This document shows positions 23,986 through 32,925 of a DNA stretch of 64,000 bases, in pieces. Origin of the DNA: Deltaproteobacteria bacterium (GTDB lineage: Bacteria; Myxococcota_C; UBA6777); assembly GCA_006226375.1 (NCBI GenBank), contig SBHC01000077.1, positions 62,001 through 126,000 of the forward strand, read 5' to 3'. The notes below the pieces were generated by a model. That model was not told the origin of the DNA, did no database searches, and worked only from the letters and a program-made list of their open reading frames with translations. The position numbers and the translations under genes are program-made. Numbering within the stretch: the stretch's first letter is position 1; each line of letters starts with the position of its first letter.

Positions 23986-26132
23986 GTCTTTTTCGATGGC
24001 GTAGGGTGCCTTAAGCCGAAGAAGGGGAGCCCTGCTTGGCAAGCATGGTCGTAGGTCTTTCTGAGCTTCTTTTGCAAGTTCAGATAACGACGGAGAACTT
24101 GCCTCTGTTTGGCGTAGGGTATGCAAGAGAGCCTTCGCTTCTCTTTGGGATCCTGCTTCAAGTCAAAGGTCCAACAGCGTCGGCGTTTGCTCAGGTATTG
24201 CATTTTGACTTGCTGTTGATCCCACACCGAGAGGGTGCTTTCGTTGCCGTAGAAGAACAGCTGTTTGCGTTGAAAGCGCTTCTGAAACAGAGATTCTCCT
24301 TGAAACAGTAGCGGCTCGTAAGGGAGCTTCAACACATCCAAGAGAGTGGGGACAATGTCCACGTGGCTGGTTCTACGTTGTATCACCTTGGGCTTAAACA
24401 GCTTGGGTTGGTAGAACATCAGCGGGGCGTGATAATTTTCGTTGTAGCTTTGTCGTGAATGTCCCCAGTTGCGACGATGTTGACCAAACGCCTGCCCGTG
24501 ATCTCCGACAAAGACAACAATCGTGTTCTGCAGCAAGCCTTCTTTGTGCAGCGCTTTAAACAATCGCTTGAGCTGAAGGTCCAGGGTGTACAAGTTGTTG
24601 TAGTACCGATTCACGTCTCGTTTGGTGTTTTGCAAGATGCGGTACTTGGGCCCGTAATCGTCGTAGGGACCGTGAGGAATGAAGCTTAAGTACGACGCAA
24701 GGAACGGGCGTTTTGCCTTCTTGATGCGTCGGATGAGAGCGGTCGTTACGTCGATCTCATTGGGGAAGGATCCATACCTCTTGAACCTGCGGAACTTCCT
24801 TGCGCCATAAAGGTCGCTCGGCCCGTTGTTCCGGAAGAAATCGATAGGGAAGTACCACTTGAGCGAGCCAGGTGTCATAAAGAACGTATCGTAATGAGGC
24901 TTGGCAAAGTCATACAAGCTGGGTGCGCAGACATTGGAGCGCATCTCAAACATTTTGAGCTGGGGCGAGGGGTACAGGCCCGACAGTATCGAAAAGATAG
25001 CTCGTGGGCTGCTGTTTGCTGTGGCCCAATGGTTGGTGAAGTACCAGCCGTTATCTGCGATCTTTTTGAGAAAACGCATCGGCATACGACCCGCTCGTTT
25101 CTTGTCGAAGATGTAGCGTGTTCCAACGCTCTCTAGCATATAAAACAGAACGTTCCATCGCTTCTGAGGGGAAGCCTGCTTTGGAATAGGTATCTTCGGA
25201 AACAACGGACTTGCATACGGTGCATTGGGGTCGGCTTGGGGAATGTCCTTGGTTACCCTCGTTTGTCTCGCAAACATGGGCTCGATTAGCCGGACGGTTT
25301 GCTCTTGTTTTCGACCTTCCCACAATGGTTTGGTTGCCGCTGGTTTGGGAATCGGTTGGACCACGCGAATGGGAGTGGGTACTGTTGCAGCAAGAACGTC
25401 AGGCTTTGTACGCTCGCTGCGCATTCGGAGGTAGTCCGAAACCAGATGTTGAATGGGAGTCATGCGAAGGGCTATGTCCAGGTGGGCAGCACGCTTGGAA
25501 CGAGGCAGCGCTGCGAGAGCGAGAACGAAGGCCAAAAGGCCCAGCAGGATTTTGTCTCTCCATCCTCGCCAGGCTTGGGGAAGCTTCCACAACATCCAGA
25601 AGAGTACGATGGGCAACAACAGGAACACTGTGTCTGTGAAGGTCATGAAGCGGAGGATGTCCTGGGGACCAAACGCATCCACGCCTTCCGACCAGAGGTC
25701 AAAAGTGAGCCCGGCTTGTACATCAAACAGCGCGCGAAGGTGGGAGCCGTACAAAAAAGCCATCGCAACGAACATGGCGTGCATCACAAACCACCCCATC
25801 ATCTGGAGAATGGGGCGGAGCTGACGGGAGTCGGGAGCTAACTGGTGAAGGTAAGCGAGCAGCCACACCAACGCAGCGATTTGGATGCTCCAGGCTGCCT
25901 CCGTCCAGACGTTCTGAAACAAGCCAAAGAAGCTATCATTTACCCGAGAGAACCCTCGAAAGGGTGTGCGGGCGTAGTACAAATTGAAGATCAAGCGAAC
26001 GCGGTAGAGCAGGCCAAACAGGAACAATGCTCCTGCCAAGCTCCATACAAAGTGGAGCCGCTCTGTCATCGTGTACGAAAAAGAGGAAGAGTTGTTGAGC
26101 AGCGGAGCGCTGTTGGTTTGTGAGGTTTTCAT
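23979..26132 (-). CDS. LTA-synthase/sulfatase-like membrane phosphotransferase
   Basis: A 717-residue protein with about five N-terminal transmembrane helices (residues 24-215), a Pro-rich linker, and a periplasmic alkaline-phosphatase-superfamily (sulfatase) domain from about 325. Motifs are NVLFYMLESVGTRY (metal-ligand Glu), the nucleophile region NHWATANSSPRAIFSILSG, YLSFIPHGPYDDYG, VVFVGDHGQAFGQH and HVDIVPTLLDVL. This architecture is shared by lipoteichoic acid synthases and phosphoglycerol/phosphoethanolamine transferases, which move a phospho-alcohol headgroup from a phospholipid onto a glycan or lipid. The acceptor is unknown. It lies 53 bases downstream of the EEP gene on the same strand, at the end of a possible five-gene operon. 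Confidence 0.8.
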   Translation of the reverse strand: MKTSQTNSAPLLNNSSSFSYTMTERLHFVWSLAGALFLFGLLYRVRLIFNLYYARTPFRGFSRVNDSFFGLFQNVWTEAAWSIQIAALVWLLAYLHQLAPDSRQLRPILQMMGWFVMHAMFVAMAFLYGSHLRALFDVQAGLTFDLWSEGVDAFGPQDILRFMTFTDTVFLLLPIVLFWMLWKLPQAWRGWRDKILLGLLAFVLALAALPRSKRAAHLDIALRMTPIQHLVSDYLRMRSERTKPDVLAATVPTPIRVVQPIPKPAATKPLWEGRKQEQTVRLIEPMFARQTRVTKDIPQADPNAPYASPLFPKIPIPKQASPQKRWNVLFYMLESVGTRYIFDKKRAGRMPMRFLKKIADNGWYFTNHWATANSSPRAIFSILSGLYPSPQLKMFEMRSNVCAPSLYDFAKPHYDTFFMTPGSLKWYFPIDFFRNNGPSDLYGARKFRRFKRYGSFPNEIDVTTALIRRIKKAKRPFLASYLSFIPHGPYDDYGPKYRILQNTKRDVNRYYNNLYTLDLQLKRLFKALHKEGLLQNTIVVFVGDHGQAFGQHRRNWGHSRQSYNENYHAPLMFYQPKLFKPKVIQRRTSHVDIVPTLLDVLKLPYEPLLFQGESLFQKRFQRKQLFFYGNESTLSVWDQQQVKMQYLSKRRRCWTFDLKQDPKEKRRLSCIPYAKQRQVLRRYLNLQKKLRKTYDHACQAGLPFFGLRHPTPSKKTQ

Positions 26133-26185
26133 CCAGTGTCCAGCGAGAGGCTAGGCGTTAGGGAAGGCGAAACAACGTCGTGTCT

Positions 26186-27094
26186 TCATCGAAGATACGA
26201 CAGAGGAACCCGTATGCGCAAGTCGGCTTGAAACGGCCGATGATCCGATGCCATCCGAGCGTCTCTGGAGCGCAGGACGCGAACGCTTCGTGACCACAGC
26301 TGGCGGCTTTGACGCAACAGGATGTAGTCGAGCTGCTTGCGTGGTGCTTGGGTCGGTATGGTTTTGTAAATCTTCCGTTTCCCAGCCTTGCGCCAGACTT
26401 GAGCGAGGACCTTGAGGGGTTCACTGTCGGGCTCAGCGTTGAGGTCTCCCACCATCACCAACGGACCACGAATGGTCTTGCTCCAGGCGTTTACTCTCTC
26501 AGCTGAACGAACGCGGACCTGGCTGGATGCATAATCCCAGTGTGTCCCCCAGAACGTGACTAGGGGGCCTTTCACTTTTCCTATCCTCCGCAAACGACGA
26601 CGGTATCGCCGCAACATATTCTTACGAGGGAGTCGAACTTTCACCTCCAGTACGGTTCGTTCTTCCGCACCTTCTTTGCCACTCACGAGTCTGCTTCGTT
26701 TGGAGACAATCGGGTATCGCGAGAGGATGGCGTTTCCAAAGCGGCCTCCCTGAAACTCAATGGCTGGCCCAAAGACCGCGTGCATACGGGTTAGGCGCCC
26801 TAGCTCCTTAACTTGGTCCAGTCCTCCAACGCGCTTGGTGCCGACGTCCACTTCTTGCAGCGCCACAAGGTCCACTCGATTCTTCCGGATAACCCGAGCG
26901 ATTCGTTCCAGGCTGTGGATCTCGTCCTGGCCTCGGCTGTGTCGGATGTTAAACGTCATCACGCGCAACCCATAGACCACGCTACGTTGTCTTCGCGCTT
27001 CCGACGTGGTGAAGAAGCCAACCATCACACCGACAAGCAAGGCAAGCATCCACATTGTCCGGAACAGTGACCACGGCTTTCTCTGTTTGTTCAA
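26186..27094 (-). CDS. Secreted endonuclease/exonuclease/phosphatase (EEP) family protein
   Basis: A 302-residue Mg-dependent hydrolase of the DNase I/sphingomyelinase superfamily. A basic n-region and hydrophobic segment (WMLALLVGVMVGFF) form a signal peptide or anchor. All superfamily blocks are present: VMTFNIRHSRG (Asn), LVALQEVD (Glu), GNAILSRYPI, WGTHWDYAS (His), VMVGDLNAEPDSEP (Asp, Asn), LDYILLRQS and ASDHRPFQA (Asp-His). The substrate may be nucleic acid, inositol phosphate or a phospholipid headgroup. I choose a TTG at 27094 because GGAG lies 8 bases upstream and the signal peptide then starts MNKQRKPW; the longer ATG version at 27181 would overlap the preceding gene and lacks a Shine-Dalgarno. 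Confidence 0.8.
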   Translation of the reverse strand: MNKQRKPWSLFRTMWMLALLVGVMVGFFTTSEARRQRSVVYGLRVMTFNIRHSRGQDEIHSLERIARVIRKNRVDLVALQEVDVGTKRVGGLDQVKELGRLTRMHAVFGPAIEFQGGRFGNAILSRYPIVSKRSRLVSGKEGAEERTVLEVKVRLPRKNMLRRYRRRLRRIGKVKGPLVTFWGTHWDYASSQVRVRSAERVNAWSKTIRGPLVMVGDLNAEPDSEPLKVLAQVWRKAGKRKIYKTIPTQAPRKQLDYILLRQSRQLWSRSVRVLRSRDARMASDHRPFQADLRIRVPLSYLR

Positions 27095-27146
27095 GATTCT
27101 AACTCCAGTCGATAACGAATCGTATGTTTCTTTTGTCGTGATTGAG

Positions 27147-28772
27147 TTAGGGAGATTCAAAGGTGGCGAGGATGCCCACATGGTCAGAAAGGTAGAGGCC
27201 GTTCACGGGCTTTGTAAAGATGCGTTGCCCTGTTGACGGCTTTACTTTGGGGGACACATTGCTGGCTTGGTGCAGAAAGAGATAGTCAATGCGGATGCTT
27301 AGATTCGTCGCTGGGAAGGTAAAGCCCGCATCCAATGACTTCATCGCGTCAGCGTAACCGGGCGTTTGCGAAGGCTGGTTGGGAGTTAGCATGGCTTTCA
27401 CAGGGGCTGCATCTGGAGACGCGTTAAAGTCACCTCCCACCAAGGTGAGGTGGGCCTGACGCTGAGAGTCGGCCAGCCATTGCTTGAGGGCTTCCACTTG
27501 TTGAACTCTCCAGGCCTCATGCTCCCGACGAAACGATAGGTGGGTGCTGGCAAATGAAAGGATACCAACCGGAGACGCGGCTCTTACCCACAATGCCTTG
27601 CGGGGAAAGGATCCGGACGGTCGCTGGCCTTGAGGTGGAAGCTCCGTTTCAGCTTGCTCCAAGATCGGAAGACGACTGAGTAGACCCAACCCTTCCTGGA
27701 ACGATTGACCGTCGTGGGTTGCTGTGTGAGTGGAAGAGAAGAAGGCTTTGTAGCCCGTCACTCCTTGTTGTTGGAGGTGCACTCGGAGTTGCTCGGCTGT
27801 GTTGGTGCTGCCGGCTGTTTGAGCCTGACAGACTTCTTGGAGAGCGACGATGTCAGGCTGAAGCTGTGCCAGGGACTTGGCGATCTCCTTCATCCGCGTT
27901 TGTGGTTGCTCGACCTGACAGTGCAGGTTGTACGACACGACCTTCACCTGCGAACCGGGCTTCACCACAACCAGAGTGCCCATCTCTTCCAGGGTTGCAC
28001 CGTCTGAGCTACCTTTGCGGTTGTAATCGTTGCGGTCGCCTAGCTTCCAAGGTCCATTATTGATGGCGTAACGGTAGGTGTAGCGGTACCAACCGGGTGT
28101 GGCGATTTGAAGCTTGCCTTGAAACTCGTAGTTGTTGCTGTTGAGTCCGGCGCGCTTGTGAAAGGTGACGTTGGAACTCCAAGTCCAGGCGCCGGGAAAC
28201 TGCGCGGGGTCTTTGTCGATGGGTCCGTAGCCAAGCTGAGCCTGAATGGAAGGTGCCGGGTGGTTGCTGCCTGAGTCGGTGATGCCTTTGGCGTAGACCT
28301 GTCCATAGATGGTTGCCGTTGCTTGGTTCGGCGATGTTGTCAGAACGGGAGGCCACTGCAAGCTGGCCCAATCTACCGAAGGACCTGTTCGTTCCGGTTG
28401 GGGCAGCTCCGGTCCTTCATTTTCCTGTATGGGACCATCGTCTCCGTGGGCAGGGAGCTTTTCTTGTGCGGGTTCAAGCTCCGGTGTGGGCTCCGATGCA
28501 TCAACGCTTTCCACCGAAGGTTCTTGTGTTGGCTCTTCGTTGGCTGCTGCCTCTGGACCTGACTCCGGTACCTGTGGAGGCTCTTGGATTGTTTCGGCCT
28601 GGGTTTCTTGGGAGCCTTCCGGCAGCACCGGGCGGCTACAGCCTAGCGTGCTATGAAACAAGCAAAGTCCAAGCGCAAAACAGCCGAAGACGACAAGTCT
28701 GATGCGATAGCTGTTAGCGGAAGGTGTCTTGGACAATGTCATTGTTTCCATCGGGGGAGGCTGTGTGTTCAC
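27147..28772 (-). CDS. EEP-family lipoprotein with N-terminal beta domain
   Basis: A 541-residue lipoprotein: lipobox STLGC (Cys45 from the chosen start), a long Glu/Pro-rich tether (about residues 50-130), a beta-sandwich-like module (ATIYGQVYAKGIT ... GWYRYTYRYAINNGPW), then a C-terminal EEP hydrolase domain with VVSYNLHC, IVALQEVCQ, GLGLLSRLPI, FASTHLSFRREH, VGGDFNASPD, RIDYLFL and LSDHVGIL. All catalytic blocks are present. The GTG at 28772 has GGGAG six bases upstream and would overlap the preceding PLD gene by 59 bases; the alternative ATG at 28742 has only GGAA. Overlap implies co-transcription with the PLD-CBM20 genes. Confidence 0.8.
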   Translation of the reverse strand: MNTQPPPMETMTLSKTPSANSYRIRLVVFGCFALGLCLFHSTLGCSRPVLPEGSQETQAETIQEPPQVPESGPEAAANEEPTQEPSVESVDASEPTPELEPAQEKLPAHGDDGPIQENEGPELPQPERTGPSVDWASLQWPPVLTTSPNQATATIYGQVYAKGITDSGSNHPAPSIQAQLGYGPIDKDPAQFPGAWTWSSNVTFHKRAGLNSNNYEFQGKLQIATPGWYRYTYRYAINNGPWKLGDRNDYNRKGSSDGATLEEMGTLVVVKPGSQVKVVSYNLHCQVEQPQTRMKEIAKSLAQLQPDIVALQEVCQAQTAGSTNTAEQLRVHLQQQGVTGYKAFFSSTHTATHDGQSFQEGLGLLSRLPILEQAETELPPQGQRPSGSFPRKALWVRAASPVGILSFASTHLSFRREHEAWRVQQVEALKQWLADSQRQAHLTLVGGDFNASPDAAPVKAMLTPNQPSQTPGYADAMKSLDAGFTFPATNLSIRIDYLFLHQASNVSPKVKPSTGQRIFTKPVNGLYLSDHVGILATFESP

Positions 28773-30759
28773 GATTGGCTCCCGGCTCCCAGAATGTGCC
28801 GTGAAAGTTGCGAACCATCAATTTGTATTCAAAGTGAACGCCAGATGGGATGTCCAGGTCAACCTTCCAGTTGGGCCAGTCGGACGGGTCGAGCCTGATG
28901 GCTTTCTTGGAGTTCCACTCTCCCAACTCGGGGATGTTGCCCACAAGATAGACGCTATCTCCAGGATAGGTGTGTGGGTGGTGAACCGAAAACGTCATGG
29001 GAGTTTGGGGTGCGTTCTCCCTGTCGAAGTCTTCGTCGTAGTGGGCGCGAAGGTTGGTCACCTCTCCCAGGTATTGTTGGGCCACACCTTTGTCACGAAC
29101 AAGGACCAAGTCGTCGTCGGAGACCTGGCTTCCTGAGTACCAGTTGTAGGCCCCTGTGAGCGTGGTGGTTCCGTCTATGACTGCGAATTTGTGGTGCATC
29201 GCAGCGTATTTGTTGTTGTTGTAATTGGTGTGGATCTTAACCGTCTCAATGCCTTTGGAGGCGAGGAACTCATCGGTCAGGTCGTTGGCTGTGGTGCGGC
29301 CGTAATACTCCCCTGCGTCGGCGATGTTTTCTTCCAACAGGACTGTGACCTTCACGCCGCGGCCTTGGGCTTTGACGAGGGCGTCCAGCACGTCTTTTTG
29401 TTGGTTGCCGTCTTGGAATGTGAGAGAGCGAAGGGTGAACATCGAGATGGTGATGTTGTCTTGGGCTTTCTCCAACTCGTCGTAAATCAACTTGGGGACA
29501 TTGTGTTGTTTGGAGTAGAACACATTGATTTTGCTGGTCGGGTCGATGGGCCGTTCGGTGCGAAGGCCGCCGCCGATATCGCTGAACATGTCCTCGTACA
29601 CAGACGCGACTTCCGGTGAGCGAATCACCATCATGTTTTCGCTGTTGTCTTCGGCAGAACGAGTCTCCCAGTTGTAGGACCCTGTGGTCACCACTTTGCC
29701 GTCAAACACCGCAAACTTCGTATGGTTGGAGCCAAACTTTTCAGGGTTGACGACGCCAACAACTTCCACTCCTGCTTTCTGCAAGCGCTGGTATTGTTCC
29801 TGGTAGTGTTTCTCCGGTGTCATTTGATGGGCGGCGCTGAGCAGCTTCACTTCCACGCCGGCTTGGTGGGCTTCGATGAGTTTGTCTGCGATGCGTTTGT
29901 CGTTGATGTTAAACACGGAAGCATGGATGGTGTGTCGACCGTTGGGGTCGTCCCGTTGAGCCTGAATCACCTTGTCGATCTCTGCCATCACAACGCGCTC
30001 TGGGTTGTCGTAGGGTGCAAAGTACACTTCCACTGGTGGCAGTGTGTCTTTGAAGGAGAGCGACGTCCCTTTCTTCCCGGCGGTGTCTATCTCGTGTGAC
30101 CCGAAGTCATCGTTGGCACCGCTTACTTGGAGAGAGCCTTGCTTGCTGGCTGGGGTTGCAAGGTCACTGTAATCTGCCAGCCTGTAGGCATGCTCAGAGA
30201 CACAAAGGTCGCGGAGATGGTCACCATCGGTGTCGGCCTGTACCAAATACGAGACATCCACATGCTTGATTTTGCCGTGTGGACCGCTGTTGGGGAACAA
30301 TCGGATGTCGTCCGTGCCCCAGCGCTCTTTGCCGTTGGGTAGCTTGCCTTTGTACTTGGGTCGATACAAAAACTCTTCCACTGCGCCGTTCTCACGGGTG
30401 ACAGAGACCTTGACTGCCATACGTTTGTGAAATTCGTAGTTGCTGACCTCAAAGTCGAGGTAGCCTCCCACGACATCGTGGCCTTGTGGTCCGTCGGTCG
30501 CAGACCAGAACCCATGGTCCAGCGGCTTCATGTAGTCTTCGGCCGGGCGGCCGGGAATTTGCACGGACGATGAAACCTTGGAGATGCCTGTTGTGGAACC
30601 GACTTCAAAGCGGTGTTGAATGTCACCCGTTTCGTCGATGCCATCGATGCCATGGACGTCTTGAACGTCATTGACGGCTGTGGAAGCTTGTGGTTCGTGT
30701 GCGGAAGATAGCGGCTGTCCGGAATTAACCGGCGCGTTGCCAATACGTGAAGGAGCCAT
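28714..30759 (-). CDS. Phospholipase D-like protein with C-terminal starch-binding module
   Basis: A 681-residue protein without signal peptide or membrane segment. Residues about 85-205 form a beta domain resembling CBM21-type modules (VSNYEFHKRMAVKVSV). Two PLD catalytic motifs follow: NHTKFAVFDGKVVTTGSYNW and MHHKFAVIDGTTTLTGAYNW, each with His, Lys and Asp in HxKx4D form. The last about 95 residues are a clear CBM20 starch/glycogen-binding domain (MTFSVHHPHTYPGDSVYLVG, IPELGEWNSKKAIRL, FEYKLMVRN). PLD-fold enzymes act on phospholipids, nucleic acids or other phosphodiesters. Pairing with glycan-binding modules suggests a polysaccharide-associated substrate. Neighbours on both sides are also phosphoesterase-type genes. 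Confidence 0.85.
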   Translation of the reverse strand: MAPSRIGNAPVNSGQPLSSAHEPQASTAVNDVQDVHGIDGIDETGDIQHRFEVGSTTGISKVSSSVQIPGRPAEDYMKPLDHGFWSATDGPQGHDVVGGYLDFEVSNYEFHKRMAVKVSVTRENGAVEEFLYRPKYKGKLPNGKERWGTDDIRLFPNSGPHGKIKHVDVSYLVQADTDGDHLRDLCVSEHAYRLADYSDLATPASKQGSLQVSGANDDFGSHEIDTAGKKGTSLSFKDTLPPVEVYFAPYDNPERVVMAEIDKVIQAQRDDPNGRHTIHASVFNINDKRIADKLIEAHQAGVEVKLLSAAHQMTPEKHYQEQYQRLQKAGVEVVGVVNPEKFGSNHTKFAVFDGKVVTTGSYNWETRSAEDNSENMMVIRSPEVASVYEDMFSDIGGGLRTERPIDPTSKINVFYSKQHNVPKLIYDELEKAQDNITISMFTLRSLTFQDGNQQKDVLDALVKAQGRGVKVTVLLEENIADAGEYYGRTTANDLTDEFLASKGIETVKIHTNYNNNKYAAMHHKFAVIDGTTTLTGAYNWYSGSQVSDDDLVLVRDKGVAQQYLGEVTNLRAHYDEDFDRENAPQTPMTFSVHHPHTYPGDSVYLVGNIPELGEWNSKKAIRLDPSDWPNWKVDLDIPSGVHFEYKLMVRNFHGTFWEPGANREHTASPDGNNDIVQDTFR

Positions 30760-30820
30760 CCGTGTTGTTCTCCCTGCCCTCCGTGGTGGAGGCTGGCTGG
30801 TGAAGTCGTGTTGAAGTTCG

Positions 30821-32542
30821 TTAGAACTCGTCTGTTCGAACCATACGACTGGGGTCGCCGTCAGGCGTCGTGAACCGTTTGTCAGCGGGGTCGACGATCA
30901 GGAAGCCGTTTTGGTCAGGGTCCCAACCGATCGTACCGTCCGGGTTCTTCTTCACGATCTTGTACGAGAACTGTGTTCCAAAGGGGAGGTCCAGAGAGCC
31001 GCCCGACTCCCAAAAGGGATAGCGGCCAGGTTTGGTGTTGAGCTTGAGTCCAGGGCCTTCGCTGGTCCAGTTGCCAAGGGAGGGATGGTCGCCTGTGATG
31101 TACACGTCTTGGCCCATGAAGGTGTGAGCCATCACGGAAAAATCGACAGTCACTCTGGGCCAGTTGGGGTTGCTGGAGAGGCGATGGATTAACTCTTCAG
31201 CTCCCGGCTCGTCGGGGTTTTGCGGAGCGTATTTGCGCAAAATGTGGAGGAAGTTGCCGAGGTAACGACGACCGGTCATGTTGTCATCTAGCTTTTCACT
31301 ATTGATGAACAAGAATGACTCCTCGTTTTGGTCTTTCTTGTCGGGCTTGTGAGAGCCCAACGCCGCCTTGGTCCAGTTCCCTGTGTCGGTGATTACCTTG
31401 GTGTTGGTTAGGCCAAACACCGCAGACTTCGCGTGCATCGCGTTAAACTTGCCCGACGTGTTGATGGCTTCGTAGACAGGAATGCCTGCGTCGCGGAGAT
31501 TGTCGTCGGTCCAGTCGTCCCAGAAGACCTTGTTGCCGTCCGCGTCAACGCCGTCTGATTGTTTGCGGTCTGTCACAACGACCACTTCTACGCCCCGGTC
31601 TTTGGCGGCTTTGAGCTTCTTGACGAGGTTGGTGCGTTCGGTCGGTGTGGTCAGGTTGCGCAGCGAGAAGACGCTCAGGAAGATGGCCTCTTGTTCCTGG
31701 TCGATCCACTCAAAGATCTGGTCGGTCACTCGTTTGCCTTCCACCGGTGCTCCCGTAAACATCGGGTTGATCGCAGCGTCAGGGTCAAAGGAGTTGGTGA
31801 TGGTTTTGTCATCGCGGACGGCTTCGTACATCTCAATGTAGCGGTCCACTACATCCGGATCTGAAATCAAGCTTAAGTTCTCGTCGTTGTTGACTGCGCT
31901 TTCTCCTGGATTCATTGAGCCTGTGAGGAGCTTCTTTACGGTCTGTCCTGTCTCGGGATCGGGGTAGGTGATGATGCGACTCTTGAGGTGCATCAGGTTG
32001 TCGTTCTTGATACCGATCAGGTCGGTGGTCTTGCGCTCTTCAGGTGAGAGCTTGGTGTGATCTGCTTCAAAGCTAAATCCATTGCCTTGAAGAAACTCGT
32101 CGGCCACGTTCCAGTACTTTTCGGGGTCAAGTTGGTGGTCTTCAATCAGGATCTGAACGTCAACACCAGACTTGTCCGCTTCCACCAATTTTTCCAGGAT
32201 CTCACGGCTTGAGATGTTGTACACCGCGTAACGGATTTGGAACGGGTTTTCACCATCAGCGTAGGTGGCCGGATCGGCTTTGCGTGCAGCAATCACTTCA
32301 TCCAATAGGCCCAACTCAACCTTTCGCGTGTCGTCGTACGGAGCAAAGAAGGTCTCCAAGACTTCACTGGTGGACGCTGGCTGAGTATCTACACCAAGAC
32401 TGCTCGCCATGTCCGAAGACAGCTCCACTGGAGCAGGGCTGCTTGGGGTTGCTACCTCGACGTTGGTTGCCGTTGTGTTGGTCGTGGCTGTCGAAGGTTG
32501 GGGCGGAGCCATAGGTCGGTTGTTGTTGATCCGAGATGGCAT
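30821..32542 (-). CDS. Second phospholipase D-like protein with C-terminal CBM20
   Basis: A 573-residue paralogue of the downstream PLD gene. It starts MPSRINNN, recalling APSRIGN of the neighbour, then has a Thr/Ala/Pro-rich N-terminal segment and no Sec signal. The first PLD half has MHLKSRIITYPD ... LTGSMNPGE; the second has MHAKSAVFGLTNTKVITDTGNW, in which the Asp of HxKx4D is replaced by Gly. A CBM20-like tail follows (VDFSVMAHTFMGQDVYITGD, SLGNWTSEGPGL, FSYKIVKKNPDGTI). The degenerate second motif could reduce or change activity. AGGAG seven bases before the ATG supports the start. It is the first gene of the minus-strand run. Confidence 0.82.
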   Translation of the reverse strand: MPSRINNNRPMAPPQPSTATTNTTATNVEVATPSSPAPVELSSDMASSLGVDTQPASTSEVLETFFAPYDDTRKVELGLLDEVIAARKADPATYADGENPFQIRYAVYNISSREILEKLVEADKSGVDVQILIEDHQLDPEKYWNVADEFLQGNGFSFEADHTKLSPEERKTTDLIGIKNDNLMHLKSRIITYPDPETGQTVKKLLTGSMNPGESAVNNDENLSLISDPDVVDRYIEMYEAVRDDKTITNSFDPDAAINPMFTGAPVEGKRVTDQIFEWIDQEQEAIFLSVFSLRNLTTPTERTNLVKKLKAAKDRGVEVVVVTDRKQSDGVDADGNKVFWDDWTDDNLRDAGIPVYEAINTSGKFNAMHAKSAVFGLTNTKVITDTGNWTKAALGSHKPDKKDQNEESFLFINSEKLDDNMTGRRYLGNFLHILRKYAPQNPDEPGAEELIHRLSSNPNWPRVTVDFSVMAHTFMGQDVYITGDHPSLGNWTSEGPGLKLNTKPGRYPFWESGGSLDLPFGTQFSYKIVKKNPDGTIGWDPDQNGFLIVDPADKRFTTPDGDPSRMVRTDEF

Positions 32543-32925
32543 TGAAGTCTCCTGTATGACGCGGTGGTGAGCAGCGTCCTAGAGCGGCGCAAGAAGGCCT
32601 GCCCTTGGGTTGTAAGGCGAAAGGATGTTTGTTGCATAATTGTCGAGTTAAGTCAATGGCTTGGTTGTGGTTGGGTGTGGTCATTGGCCGTTGGTTTAGT
32701 GATATAGGCCAGGGTCCGCAGATTGTACAGATTGCGCAGACAAACTTATCCAGCGTCAGACGGAGCCTTGTGGGGACAAGAACAGTATCAGTGTTTGCAA
32801 GAACAGAGTGCCCACGCATGTGGGTACTTCTCCCTTGCCTATATCCTTTATGGATAGCGGAGTTCTTTATTGCTCGGCGTCAAACCACATGCGAAGGCCG
32901 TATCGTATTCTCGGATGTCGCCACG
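32543..32925. other. Intergenic region upstream of the PLD/EEP run
   Basis: About 383 bases with no convincing gene. It should hold the promoter of the PLD/EEP run and the 3' end of the condensation-type gene. The inverted repeat CCCAC-gcat-GTGGG (32811-32824) is the only clear hairpin and lacks a T run. I see no good -35/-10 pair on the minus strand. Confidence 0.4.
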
